From NCBI RefSeq assembly GCF_004342025.1, contig NZ_SLWN01000009.1, positions 326,732 to 390,731 on the forward strand: a stretch of 64,000 nt of DNA, read 5' to 3'. The notes under the pieces are model-generated. The model had not been told where the DNA came from, made no database searches, and saw nothing but the letters and a program-made list of their open reading frames with translations. Position numbers and translations under genes: made by a program. This DNA is from Kribbella steppae. GTDB lineage: Bacteria; Actinomycetota; Actinomycetes; Propionibacteriales; Kribbellaceae. Each line of letters starts with the position of its first letter. Positions within the stretch are counted from its first letter, which is position 1. Positions 52,499 to 61,153 of this stretch are shown one piece after another.

Positions 52499-54211
52499 TC
52501 ACTCAGACTGGATGAGTTCTGCTTTTTCCCTGGCCCAGAGCCGCGCGTACGCCCGGCGGGCCGCGACCAGCTCCGCGTGCGTGCCCGACTCCACCACCCG
52601 GCCGGCCTCCAGCAGGAGGATCCGGTCGACGGTTTGCAGGCCGCTCAGCCGGTGCGTGATGAGCAGTGTGGTGCGCCCGGAGGACGCAGCCAGCAGGTTC
52701 GCGGTCAGCGCGTCGGCGGCCCGAGGGTCGAGGTGCTCGGTCGGCTCGTCGAGGATGAGCACCGGAAAGTCCGCCAGCAGGGCGCGAGCGACGACGAGCC
52801 GCTGCCGCTGGCCGCCAGAGAGCCGGGCGCCGTGCTCGCCGACTTCGGTGGCCAGGCCCCTCGGCAGGCCCTCGACCCAGTCCAGCAGACCGACCGCCGC
52901 CAGCGCGGCCCGGATCTGGGCCTCGGTCGCGTCCGGGCGCGCCAGCCGGAGATTGTCGCCGATCGTCCGGTCGAAGACGTGTGCGTCCTGCCCGGCCAGG
53001 CCGACCACGCGGCGGACGGCGTCGGGTTCCAGGTCGCCGAGACAGACCCCGTTCAGCGACGCCGCACCGGACTCGAGTTCGAGGAACCGCAGCAGGACGG
53101 CGGCCAGCGTGGACTTGCCGGCTCCGCTGGGTCCGACCACCGCCACGCGATCCCCGGGAGCCAGCTCCAGGTCGATCCCGTCGAGCGCGAGGTGTCCGGA
53201 CGGGTAGCGGGCGCGCACGTCGCGTAGCCGGATCGAGTACGGCGCAGCCGGCAGCGGCACCGGAGCCGCGGGCTCGCGGACCGGGACTTCGGTAGCCAGG
53301 AGGGCATCCACCCGGGCCTGGCACCGTCGTACCCGCTCGAAGATCGCGAAGGCCTGCGGGAGTCCGGTGACCAGCTCGAAGGCGGCCAAGGTGACCAGGA
53401 CGACGACGGTGAGCAGCACACCGGGGAGCTGGCCGTTGTCGACGGCAACGATTCCGGCGACGAGCACACCCCAGACGCACAGGCCCGCGAGCAAGGTGGT
53501 CAGCCCCGAGCCGGTCCCGGCGGTGCGTGCAGCCGACCGGGCCACCGTGGTCAGCTCCGCATCGGCCCGCCCGGCCCGGCGCAACTGCGCATTCGCGGCA
53601 CCGTAGGCGATCAGGTCGGGCGCGCCCTGGACCAGGTCGACCACGGCGGTCGACAGCTCGCCTCGCGTCTCGGCCTGGCGCATTTCCGACCGTCGCACCA
53701 GATGCCGGGCGAGGACGGGAACGGCGGTCCCGCAGAACAGCACAGCGACCACGACCACGACGCCGGCGGTCGGTACCAGGGTCCCGACCAGGCCGACCGT
53801 CAACCCGGCGGAGGCGACGAAGACGACGTACGGCGAGACCACGCGCAGCAGCAGATCCTGCAGCGAATCCACGTCATCGACGAAACGGGCCAGCAGATCA
53901 CCGCTGCGGAAAGTCTGCAGACCCGCCGGGGCGAGACGCTCGAGTCGCCCGTAGACCTTCATCCGTACGTCGGCCAGGACGCGGAACGCCGCATCATGGC
54001 CGACCAGGCGCTCGGCGTACCGGAGCAACCCGCGACTGATCCCGAAGAACCTCACCCCGACGACAGCGAGTCCCAGCACCGCCATGTTCGGGTGTTCGGA
54101 GGCGCGGGCGATCAGCCAGCCGGCGGTCGCCGCGAGACCGAGGCCGGCGGCGGCGCCACCCGCCCCGAGGAGGCTGGCCGCCGCCAGCCGGGCCGTCACT
54201 CCGGACGTCAT
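52499..54211 (-). CDS. cydC: Thiol reductant ABC exporter subunit CydC
   Basis: A 570-residue fused permease-ATPase. Six membrane helices are followed by an ATPase with Walker A GPSGAGKSTLA, signature LSGGQRQRLVVARALL and Walker B LILDEPTEHLD. CydDC exports cysteine/glutathione-type reductants and is needed for bd oxidase assembly. It starts with an ATGA overlap on cydD and ends 84 nt before cydA. Confidence 0.93.
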   Translation of the reverse strand: MTSGVTARLAAASLLGAGGAAAGLGLAATAGWLIARASEHPNMAVLGLAVVGVRFFGISRGLLRYAERLVGHDAAFRVLADVRMKVYGRLERLAPAGLQTFRSGDLLARFVDDVDSLQDLLLRVVSPYVVFVASAGLTVGLVGTLVPTAGVVVVVAVLFCGTAVPVLARHLVRRSEMRQAETRGELSTAVVDLVQGAPDLIAYGAANAQLRRAGRADAELTTVARSAARTAGTGSGLTTLLAGLCVWGVLVAGIVAVDNGQLPGVLLTVVVLVTLAAFELVTGLPQAFAIFERVRRCQARVDALLATEVPVREPAAPVPLPAAPYSIRLRDVRARYPSGHLALDGIDLELAPGDRVAVVGPSGAGKSTLAAVLLRFLELESGAASLNGVCLGDLEPDAVRRVVGLAGQDAHVFDRTIGDNLRLARPDATEAQIRAALAAVGLLDWVEGLPRGLATEVGEHGARLSGGQRQRLVVARALLADFPVLILDEPTEHLDPRAADALTANLLAASSGRTTLLITHRLSGLQTVDRILLLEAGRVVESGTHAELVAARRAYARLWAREKAELIQSE

Positions 54212-55869
54212 CGGTAGTCCAACGAGGTCGCGTGTTCCAGCCGGATCTCCCGGTCCGCCAACGCGACCAGGCCCGGCCGGTGCGCGGCGATCAGCGCGGT
54301 CCGGCCGGTGGTCAGGCGGGTGACCGCAGCGAGGACCGACGCCTCGGTCTCCCCGTCCAGGTTGGCCGTAGGCTCGTCCAGCAGCAGCAGCGGAGCATCC
54401 ACCAGGAACGCCCGGGCCAGTGCGACGCGCTGCCTCTCCCCCGCGGACAGACCGGCGCCGCGCTCGCCCAGTGGCGTCGCGAGCCCGTGCGGCAGCCGGT
54501 CGGTCAGTTGTGCCAGCCCGGCGTCGTGAACCGCTCGCAGTACGTCCTCGTCAGCAGCGTCCGGCCTGCCGAGCCTGACGTTGTCGGCCAGGCTCGCGGC
54601 CAGCAGGTAGGGCCGCTGCGGGACCCAGGCCACAGTCCCGCGCCAGCGGTCGAGATCGAGCTGGGCGAGGTCCACCCCGCAGACGGTCATCTGCCCGGAG
54701 TCCACGCCGACGAAGCCCAGCAGTACGGCGATCAGGGTCGACTTGCCGCAGCCGCTCGGACCGGTCAAGGCCACCACCTCACCCGGCCGGACCGACAGGC
54801 TGACCCGGTCGAGTGCGGGTTCGGCCCGGTCCGGGTAGCTCACGCACACCTCGTCCACACGCAGATCCACGGCCTGGTGGCGCACAAGACCGACACCGGT
54901 ACGGCCGGCCGGCAGCGGGCTGTCCAGCACGGTGAACACCTGCTCCGCCGCGGCGGCACCATCCGTGCTGGCGTGAAAGCTGGCGCCAAGTGTGCGCAGC
55001 GGTAGGTAGGCCTCAGGAGCAAGGATGAGCACGAACAAACCGGTCGAGAGGTCGAGATCGCCGCTGACGAGCCTGATTCCGACAGCCACCGCGACAACCG
55101 CCACCGACAACGACGCGAGCAGTTCCAACACCAGGGAGGACAGGAAGGCCACGCGCAGTGTGCCCATCGTCTCCTGGCGGAAGTTGTCCGTCGTCCGCCG
55201 GACCAGGTCTGCCTGGGCGCGCGCCTGGCCGAACACCTTGAGCGTCGTCAGTCCGGCGATGCTGTCGAGAAAGTGCCCGCCGAGACGCTGCAGGGCGACA
55301 AGACGCTTGGCCGACTGGGCTTTGGCGCCGGCACCGACGACCGCCATCAGTAGTGGGATCAGCGGAACCGTGCCGGCGATGATCGCCGCGGCCACGATGT
55401 CCTGCGTCACCGCCGCGGTGATGACTGCGACGGGGATCACGACCGCCAGGACCAGTTGCGGCAGGTAACGGGTGAAGTAGCCGTCGAGAGCATCGAGGCC
55501 GCGGGTACCCAATGCCTCGAGGTCAGCGGTGCGGTGCCGGGCGAGCCAGGCCGGGCCCAGGGCGACAACCTGCCGCAGCAGGGTCATCCGCAGCTCCGCC
55601 TTGGCCTGGGTGCCGGCCCGGTGCGCCATCAGTTCGGCCGACCAGACGAGCACGGCACGGGCGATGATGACGCCGAGCAGAACCAGCAGCGGGCCGCGCA
55701 ACTCGTCGAGGCCCGCCCCGTCCTGGAACGACGCGGAGATCAGCCCTGCCAGCAGCCAGGCTTGCGCGACGACCAGGGCCGCGGTCGCGACCCCGAGAGC
55801 GGCGGACCGCAGCAACAACGCCCGGACTGCCCGGGTCCGCGCGATCAGTCGCCGGTCAACGGCGGGCAT
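54208..55869 (-). CDS. cydD: Thiol reductant ABC exporter subunit CydD
   Basis: A 553-residue permease-ATPase, partner of CydC. Walker A is GPSGCGKSTLI, signature LSAGERQRVALARAF, Walker B LLLLDEPTANLD. The start is uncertain: ATG 55869 lies within the end of the DUF2254 gene and lacks a ribosome binding site; GTG 55881 is the alternative. Order here is cydD-cydC-cydA-cydB, not the usual AB before DC. Confidence 0.92.
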   Translation of the reverse strand: MPAVDRRLIARTRAVRALLLRSAALGVATAALVVAQAWLLAGLISASFQDGAGLDELRGPLLVLLGVIIARAVLVWSAELMAHRAGTQAKAELRMTLLRQVVALGPAWLARHRTADLEALGTRGLDALDGYFTRYLPQLVLAVVIPVAVITAAVTQDIVAAAIIAGTVPLIPLLMAVVGAGAKAQSAKRLVALQRLGGHFLDSIAGLTTLKVFGQARAQADLVRRTTDNFRQETMGTLRVAFLSSLVLELLASLSVAVVAVAVGIRLVSGDLDLSTGLFVLILAPEAYLPLRTLGASFHASTDGAAAAEQVFTVLDSPLPAGRTGVGLVRHQAVDLRVDEVCVSYPDRAEPALDRVSLSVRPGEVVALTGPSGCGKSTLIAVLLGFVGVDSGQMTVCGVDLAQLDLDRWRGTVAWVPQRPYLLAASLADNVRLGRPDAADEDVLRAVHDAGLAQLTDRLPHGLATPLGERGAGLSAGERQRVALARAFLVDAPLLLLDEPTANLDGETEASVLAAVTRLTTGRTALIAAHRPGLVALADREIRLEHATSLDYR

Positions 55870-57169
55870 CGGAGGTCTCACCGGGCCGGGTGGTGCCAAG
55901 GCCCTGCCGGTCGCTCATCCGCGCCACGGCCCGATCGAACGGGTCGGCGAACGCCGCGTCGGTCGCCCGGTTCAGGGCGTCGAGGTGAGACTGCACCGCC
56001 GCCCGGCGTGCGGGCAGGACTCCGGCCAGCAGATCCTCGAGCATGGCGCGCAACCGCCGGCAGACCTGCGGTGAGGAGGCGCCGTACTGGCGGATCTCGG
56101 TCACGCCGAGGTCGAGGTACTCCACCCAGCCGCGGGTCCGGACGACCAGGCGGACCCGGCCGTCGGCGTCGAGCGCTGTTCCCCGGAAGACCCGGTCGGA
56201 GGAGCCGATCCCGAGCAACAGGTCGTCGATATGGTTGAGCACCTGGGTCGCCGTGGTGGGGTCGTTGACGGCCGGCGACAGCGCCCGGATGGCGATATCG
56301 ACCATGATGCGCAGCGCGAAGGCCGGGTCCTGGTCGATCGTGCGCTCGCGGCCCAGCGAGACCATCGCGCTCAATCGCCGCAGGTCGATCTCGCTCGCCG
56401 CCCCGTGAACCTCCATCAGCACCGTCCTCGCGGTGACGAAGTCACCGATCGTGTGCGGTATGACACAGACCTGGCCGCGGGCCGCCGCGAACCGGACGAG
56501 AGCCGCGATGTCGAGGTCCTGGATGGCGCCCGAGCGGGGCGCCAGGACCTGCGCGTCCGGCTGCCCGCGCCTGTCCCGGTGGTCGTTGCTCCCGGCGGAC
56601 GACGTGAGGCCGTCGTTCGCGGCCGCGATGGCCAGACCGGCGTGTGCCATCGCCGCCGCGACGGCGACCGGCCGCAGGGCATGGACGAACCTGTTGAAGT
56701 ACAGCAGCAGGAGGATCAGGTCGGTACTGACGGCCAGCCCGACCAGGGTGATGCCCAGGTCAGGCACGGAGTCGGACTCCACATGGCGCAGCAGGGCGAA
56801 GCTGAAGGTGAACGTGGCCGTGAACGCCGCGAGGACGAGCTTCTGCAGCCGGTCCCGGTACCACAGCCGCATGAAGCGCGGCGACAGCGTGCCGGTCGCC
56901 ATCTGCACGACCAGCACCCCGATCGTGACCACGAAGCCGATCAGCCCGACCATCGCGGCCGCGGCGGCCGACAACACGCTGTTCGCGGTGTCCGCGGAGT
57001 ACGACCACTGCGGTGGCAAGGCGATCCGGCCCTCGATCCACACGTCGATGTCGGCCAGCACCACACCGATCACGCCACCGATGAGCGGCACCACCCACAG
57101 GCTCTGCCGGACGAACTGGCGAGCTCGGAACCCAGCTGCCCAGGCGATCACCGGTCGCTGTCCGCTCAT
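55856..57169 (-). CDS. DUF2254 membrane protein
   Basis: A 437-residue protein with four hydrophobic segments in the N-terminal half (VVPLIGGVIGVVLAD; AMVGLIGFVVTIGVLVVQMA split; two more to about residue 185). A soluble C-terminal part contains DPAFALRIMVDIAIRALSPA and NDPTTATQVLNHIDDLL, typical of DUF2254. Function unknown. It starts 5 nt after the glutamate decarboxylase stop and overlaps cydD. Confidence 0.88.
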   Translation of the reverse strand: MSGQRPVIAWAAGFRARQFVRQSLWVVPLIGGVIGVVLADIDVWIEGRIALPPQWSYSADTANSVLSAAAAAMVGLIGFVVTIGVLVVQMATGTLSPRFMRLWYRDRLQKLVLAAFTATFTFSFALLRHVESDSVPDLGITLVGLAVSTDLILLLLYFNRFVHALRPVAVAAAMAHAGLAIAAANDGLTSSAGSNDHRDRRGQPDAQVLAPRSGAIQDLDIAALVRFAAARGQVCVIPHTIGDFVTARTVLMEVHGAASEIDLRRLSAMVSLGRERTIDQDPAFALRIMVDIAIRALSPAVNDPTTATQVLNHIDDLLLGIGSSDRVFRGTALDADGRVRLVVRTRGWVEYLDLGVTEIRQYGASSPQVCRRLRAMLEDLLAGVLPARRAAVQSHLDALNRATDAAFADPFDRAVARMSDRQGLGTTRPGETSDARR

Positions 57170-57174
57170 GTCGG

Positions 57175-58566
57175 TCAGTGATGGAACCCGGCCGGCGACT
57201 TCTCCTGCGGCATCGGAGCCACCAGCCCGTCGAGCCAGTCGACCGCCACCCGCACGTCGCGCAAGAACAGTTCGGCCATGTCGTGACTGAACCCGTTGCG
57301 CACGACCACCCGCAGTACGACCAGATCCTCCCGGTTCGGCGGCATCGTGTACGCCGGCACCAGCCAGCCCCGCTCGCGCAGCTTCCGCGAGACGTCGTAC
57401 GCCGTGTACTTGGTGATGCCGTCGGCCATCCGGAACGCGAACACCGGCAGGTCGCGTCCGTCCGAGACCAGCTCGAACTCGGGCATCTCCTTGATCGCAT
57501 CGGTGAGGTGCACGGCGACGTCCTGGCAGGTCTGCTGGATTCGCCGGTAGCCGTCCCGGCCGAGCCGTAGGAACTGGAAGTACTGCAGCAGTACCTGTGC
57601 GCCAGGCCGGGAGAAGTTCAGCGCGAACGTCGGCATGTCCCCGCCGAGGTAGTTCACCTTGAAGACGAGTTCCTCGGGCAGATTCTCGGTGTGCCGCCAC
57701 AGCACCCAGCCGACGCCCGGATAGACGAGCCCGTACTTGTGCCCCGACGACTGGATTGAGGCCACTCGCGGCAGCCGGAAGTCCCACACCAGGTCGGGCT
57801 GCAGGAAGGGAGCCACGAAGCCCCCGGACGCGGCGTCGACGTGCACCGGCACGGACAATCCGGTCCGCTCCTCCAGATCGTCCAGCGCGGCGCAGATCTC
57901 GGCGACCGGCTCGTAACTGCCTTCCATCGTCGAGCCGAGGATGGCGACCACGCCGATGGTGTTCTCGTCCACGTACTGCACAGCCCGGTCGGCGGTGAGG
58001 TACAGGTTGTCGCCCTCGAGCGGCACGTACCTCGGCTCGACGTCCCAGTACTCGGCGAACTTCTCCCAGACGACCTGCACGTTCTGGCCCATCACGAGGT
58101 TCGGCCGGTCGAAGGGTTTACCCGCGGCGCGACGGGCGTGCTGCCAGCGCCGTTTGAGCGCCAGGCCGCCCAGCATGCAGCCCTCGGAGCTGCCCGTCGT
58201 CGACGTCCCGATCGCGTCGGCCGTGTCCGGCGCGTTCCACAGGTCGGCGAGCATCCGCACGCAGCGGGCCTCGATGTCCGCCGTCTGCGGGTACTCGTCC
58301 TTGTCGACCATGTTCTTGTCGGCCGTCTCGGCGTACAGCCGGTCCGCCTCGTCGTCCATCCAGGTGGTCACGAACGTGGCCAGGTTGAACCGGGCGTTGC
58401 CGTCCAGCATGACCTCGTCCCGGACGATCTGGTACGCCGACTGCGGCAGCATCTCGTCACTCGGCATTCGGTCCTTCGGGACCGCCAGCAGGCTGTCCCT
58501 GGTGAACCGTGGTAACGCGGCCAGATCGCGAACCGCCTGCCCATTCGTGCTACTGATCCCGGTCAT
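57175..58566 (-). CDS. gad: Glutamate decarboxylase
   Basis: A 463-residue PLP enzyme converting glutamate to GABA with consumption of a proton. The PLP Lys is in SIQSSGHKYGLVYPG. Further family motifs: GTSTTGSSEGCMLGGLALK (shortened: TGSSEGCMLGG) and HVDAASGGFVAPF. ATG 58566 is preferred; GAGGGG is about 9 nt upstream. No glutamate/GABA antiporter is adjacent. It heads the minus-strand run that continues to DUF2254 and cydDC, suggesting an acid or low-oxygen response. Confidence 0.93.
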   Translation of the reverse strand: MTGISSTNGQAVRDLAALPRFTRDSLLAVPKDRMPSDEMLPQSAYQIVRDEVMLDGNARFNLATFVTTWMDDEADRLYAETADKNMVDKDEYPQTADIEARCVRMLADLWNAPDTADAIGTSTTGSSEGCMLGGLALKRRWQHARRAAGKPFDRPNLVMGQNVQVVWEKFAEYWDVEPRYVPLEGDNLYLTADRAVQYVDENTIGVVAILGSTMEGSYEPVAEICAALDDLEERTGLSVPVHVDAASGGFVAPFLQPDLVWDFRLPRVASIQSSGHKYGLVYPGVGWVLWRHTENLPEELVFKVNYLGGDMPTFALNFSRPGAQVLLQYFQFLRLGRDGYRRIQQTCQDVAVHLTDAIKEMPEFELVSDGRDLPVFAFRMADGITKYTAYDVSRKLRERGWLVPAYTMPPNREDLVVLRVVVRNGFSHDMAELFLRDVRVAVDWLDGLVAPMPQEKSPAGFHH

Positions 58567-58687
58567 CGCCGACCACCCCTCGATCACGACGACATGATTT
58601 TGCCGCCGCAACCCATCCCACACCCGGGCACCCCGAACCGTCCTCACCCGCTCCGCATGAGGCGCGAACCCTCGGCCCGCGACGCTG

Positions 58688-59362
58688 TCAGAGCGAGCGG
58701 ACCCAGTTCGAGAGCAGGGCAGCGCCGGCGTCGCCGGACTTTTCCGGGTGGAACTGGGTGGCCGAGAGTGGCCCGTTCTCGACCGCGGCGACGAAGCGGT
58801 CGGCGCCGTACGTCGTCCAGGTCACCAGCGGAGCCACCGACTCGCGGGCGCCCTTCAGCTCCCACTCGCGGACGCCGTACGAGTGGACGAAGTAGAACCG
58901 CTCCTTCTCGATGCCGTCGAACAGCGTGGTCCCGGCCGGGACGTCGATGGTGTTCCACCCCATGTGAGGAACCGGTAGCGCCCTGCCTTCGGCCCCACCC
59001 CTACCCACCCCGCCGTTCACCGGCTGTAGCCGCTCTACGGTGCCGGGCCACTGCTCGCAGCCCTCGGTCTCGACACCGTGCTCGATACCGCGGGCGAACA
59101 GGATCTGCATGCCGACACAGATGCCGAGCACCGGACGGCCGCCGGTCAGCCGACGGTCGACGAGTACGTCGCCTCGCACCGCCTTCAGCCCGGTCATGCA
59201 GGCTTCGAAGGCACCGACACCGGGGACGAGCAGGCCGTCGGCGTTCAGAGCCTGGTCGAAGTCCGAAGTGACCGTGACGTCCGCGCCGACACGCTGCAGC
59301 GCCCGCTCCCCCGACCGGATGTTGCCGGAACCGTAGTCGAGCAGGACGACCTTCTTGCTCAC
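58688..59362 (-). CDS. hisH: Imidazole glycerol phosphate synthase subunit HisH
   Basis: A 224-residue class I glutamine amidotransferase of histidine biosynthesis. The nucleophile Cys is in VLGICVGMQILF; the His/Glu pair is in QFHPEKSGDAG; YGSGNIRS opens the fold. It needs HisF as partner, which is not in this window. ATG 59362 overlaps the hisB stop as ATGA. Confidence 0.95.
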   Translation of the reverse strand: MSKKVVLLDYGSGNIRSGERALQRVGADVTVTSDFDQALNADGLLVPGVGAFEACMTGLKAVRGDVLVDRRLTGGRPVLGICVGMQILFARGIEHGVETEGCEQWPGTVERLQPVNGGVGRGGAEGRALPVPHMGWNTIDVPAGTTLFDGIEKERFYFVHSYGVREWELKGARESVAPLVTWTTYGADRFVAAVENGPLSATQFHPEKSGDAGAALLSNWVRSL

Positions 59363-59958
59363 AAGGCGCCCTTGGTGGAGGGGATTCCCGGCTGCCGCGG
59401 GTCCAGCTCGGCGGCGGTCCGCAGCGCCCGGGCGAACGCCTTGAACTGCGCCTCGACGATGTGGTGCGGGTCGCGACCGGACAGCACCCGGATGTGGATG
59501 CAGATCGCGGCGTTGAACGCGAGCGTCTCGAACACGTGCTGGGTCAGCGAGCCGGCGTAGTCGCCGCCGATGATCGCGTAGACCTGACCGTCCGGCTCGC
59601 CGGTGTGGACGCAGTACGGCCGGCCGGACAGGTCGACCGTGCAGTGCACGAGCGCCTCGTCCAGCGGCACGGTCGCGTCGCCGAACCGGCGGATGCCGCG
59701 CTTGTCGCCGAGCGCTTCCTTGAGGGCCTGGCCGATGCCGATCGCAGTGTCCTCGACGGTGTGGTGGGCGTCGATCTCCAGGTCGCCGACGGTGTTCACG
59801 TGCAGGTCGAGCAGCGCGTGTTTGGCCAGCGCGTTGAGCATGTGGTCGTAGAACCCGACACCGGTGGAGATGTCGGCGCGGCCCTCACCGTCGATGTTCA
59901 GCTCGACCAGGACCTTCGACTCGCTGGTCTCCCGATCGATCCGTGCCGTGCGAGTCAT
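59359..59958 (-). CDS. hisB: Imidazoleglycerol-phosphate dehydratase
   Basis: A 199-residue monofunctional dehydratase. Metal-binding repeats: GVGFYDHMLNALAKHALLD (shortened: FYDHMLNALAKH), DAHHTVEDTAIG and DPHHIVEAQFKAFARALR. ATG 59958 lies in the 3' arm of a 13-bp hairpin formed by an inserted element and overlaps the stop of a 27-codon mini-ORF. Translation may therefore depend on ribosomes arriving from hisC. Confidence 0.95.
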   Translation of the reverse strand: MTRTARIDRETSESKVLVELNIDGEGRADISTGVGFYDHMLNALAKHALLDLHVNTVGDLEIDAHHTVEDTAIGIGQALKEALGDKRGIRRFGDATVPLDEALVHCTVDLSGRPYCVHTGEPDGQVYAIIGGDYAGSLTQHVFETLAFNAAICIHIRVLSGRDPHHIVEAQFKAFARALRTAAELDPRQPGIPSTKGAL

Positions 59959-60038
59959 GCTTGTCCTCGCTTCGCTGCGGGCAAGCATGACTCGCCTTCG
60001 ACGCTGTGTTGTTTGATGAGTTCGCTTCGCTCACTCAT
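59955..60038 (-). repeat. MIRU-like palindromic element between hisC and hisB
   Basis: The element includes a perfect 13-bp inverted repeat CGAGTCATGCTTG (59951-59963) / CAAGCATGACTCG (59982-59994), with an 18-nt loop containing GCAGCGAAGCGAGG on the minus strand. A second GAGCGAAGCGA copy lies near 60020-60030. CATGA occurs at both ends, once at the hisC stop and once at the hisB start. The design parallels the element at 39951-40118. Confidence 0.65.
59955..60038 (-). CDS. 27-residue mini-ORF linking hisC and hisB
   Basis: ATG 60038 overlaps the hisC stop as ATGA, and TGA 59955 overlaps the hisB ATG as ATGA. The peptide starts MSERSELIKQHSVE and ends PAAKRGQA. It has no domain. It probably serves to relay translation and, by carrying ribosomes through the hairpin, to expose the hisB start codon. 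Confidence 0.45.
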   Translation of the reverse strand: MSERSELIKQHSVEGESCLPAAKRGQA

Positions 60039-61153
60039 GTCAGCCTTCCAATGTCTGTCTTGAGGACACGCTCCAGTGAAGCGCGGAATGCGGCCATCTC
60101 GGCGCCGGTGCCGATCGAGACCCGCAGCCAGCCGTCCGGCCCGGTCTCGCGGATCAGTACGCCGTCGTCCAGCAGCGACTGCCAGACCGCGTGCCGGTCG
60201 GCGAACGTACCGAACAGGACGAAGTTCGCGTCCGAGTCGACCGCGCGCAGGCCCTGCGACCGCAGCCAGTCGACCGTCTCGTCGCGCTCGACCCGCAACT
60301 GCTCGACTCGGCCGAGCAACTCCTCGGAGTGCCGCAACGCGGCCCGAGCGACCGCCTGGGTCACCGCCGACAGGTGGTACGGCAACCGCACGATCCGCAG
60401 CGCGTCCACCAACTGCTTGCTCGCGGCAAGGTATCCGACCCGGCCGCCGGCCAGTGCGAACGCCTTTGACATCGTCCGTGCCACCGCCAGGTTCGGGTAC
60501 GACGGCAGCAGCGTGACAGCACTCGGTGTCCCGGTCCGGCGGAACTCGGCGTACGCCTCGTCCACCACCAGGACGGCACCGTTCGCGGCGGTCCGGGCGG
60601 CGAGCGCCTCGACCACCTGGATCGGCAGCGCCGTCCCGGTCGGGTTGTTCGGCGAGGCGAGCAGCACGACGGACGGGTGGTGCCGGGAGATCGCGGCCAG
60701 CGCCTTGCTCTGGTCGAGGGTGAAGTCCTCGGCCCGGCGACCGGTCACCCAGGCGGTGTTCGTGTCGCGCGCATACTCCGGGTACATCGAATAGGTCGGG
60801 GCGAACGACAGCGCCGTACGCCCCGGGCCTCCGAAGGCCTGCAGGATGTGCAGCATGACCTCGTTGGAGCCGTTGGCCGCCCACACCTGCTCGGCGGTCA
60901 ACTGCGCGCCGGACTCGCGGCCCAGGTACGCCGCCAGGTCCGCCCGCAGGTCGAGGAACTCGCGATCCGGGTAGCGGTTCAATCCGCGGGCCGCCTCAGT
61001 GACCGACGCCGCGATGTCGGCGACGGTCTCCTCGCTCGGCGGATACGGGTTCTCGTTGACGTTGAGCAGGATGGGTACGTCGAGTTGCGGGGCGCCGTAC
61101 GGCTCGAAGCTCTTCAGCTCCTCGCGGATCGGCAGCCCGTCGAAGCGGCCCAT
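60035..61153 (-). CDS. hisC: Histidinol-phosphate aminotransferase
   Basis: A 372-residue class I/II PLP aminotransferase. The PLP Lys is in RTMSKAFALAGGRVGYL; other motifs are NVNENPYPPSE and PNNPTGTALP. ATG 61153 is preferred (GGGGAG 5 nt upstream) and overlaps the hisD stop as TGATG; GTG 61156 is an alternative. It transaminates imidazole acetol phosphate to histidinol phosphate. Confidence 0.95.
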   Translation of the reverse strand: MGRFDGLPIREELKSFEPYGAPQLDVPILLNVNENPYPPSEETVADIAASVTEAARGLNRYPDREFLDLRADLAAYLGRESGAQLTAEQVWAANGSNEVMLHILQAFGGPGRTALSFAPTYSMYPEYARDTNTAWVTGRRAEDFTLDQSKALAAISRHHPSVVLLASPNNPTGTALPIQVVEALAARTAANGAVLVVDEAYAEFRRTGTPSAVTLLPSYPNLAVARTMSKAFALAGGRVGYLAASKQLVDALRIVRLPYHLSAVTQAVARAALRHSEELLGRVEQLRVERDETVDWLRSQGLRAVDSDANFVLFGTFADRHAVWQSLLDDGVLIRETGPDGWLRVSIGTGAEMAAFRASLERVLKTDIGRLT

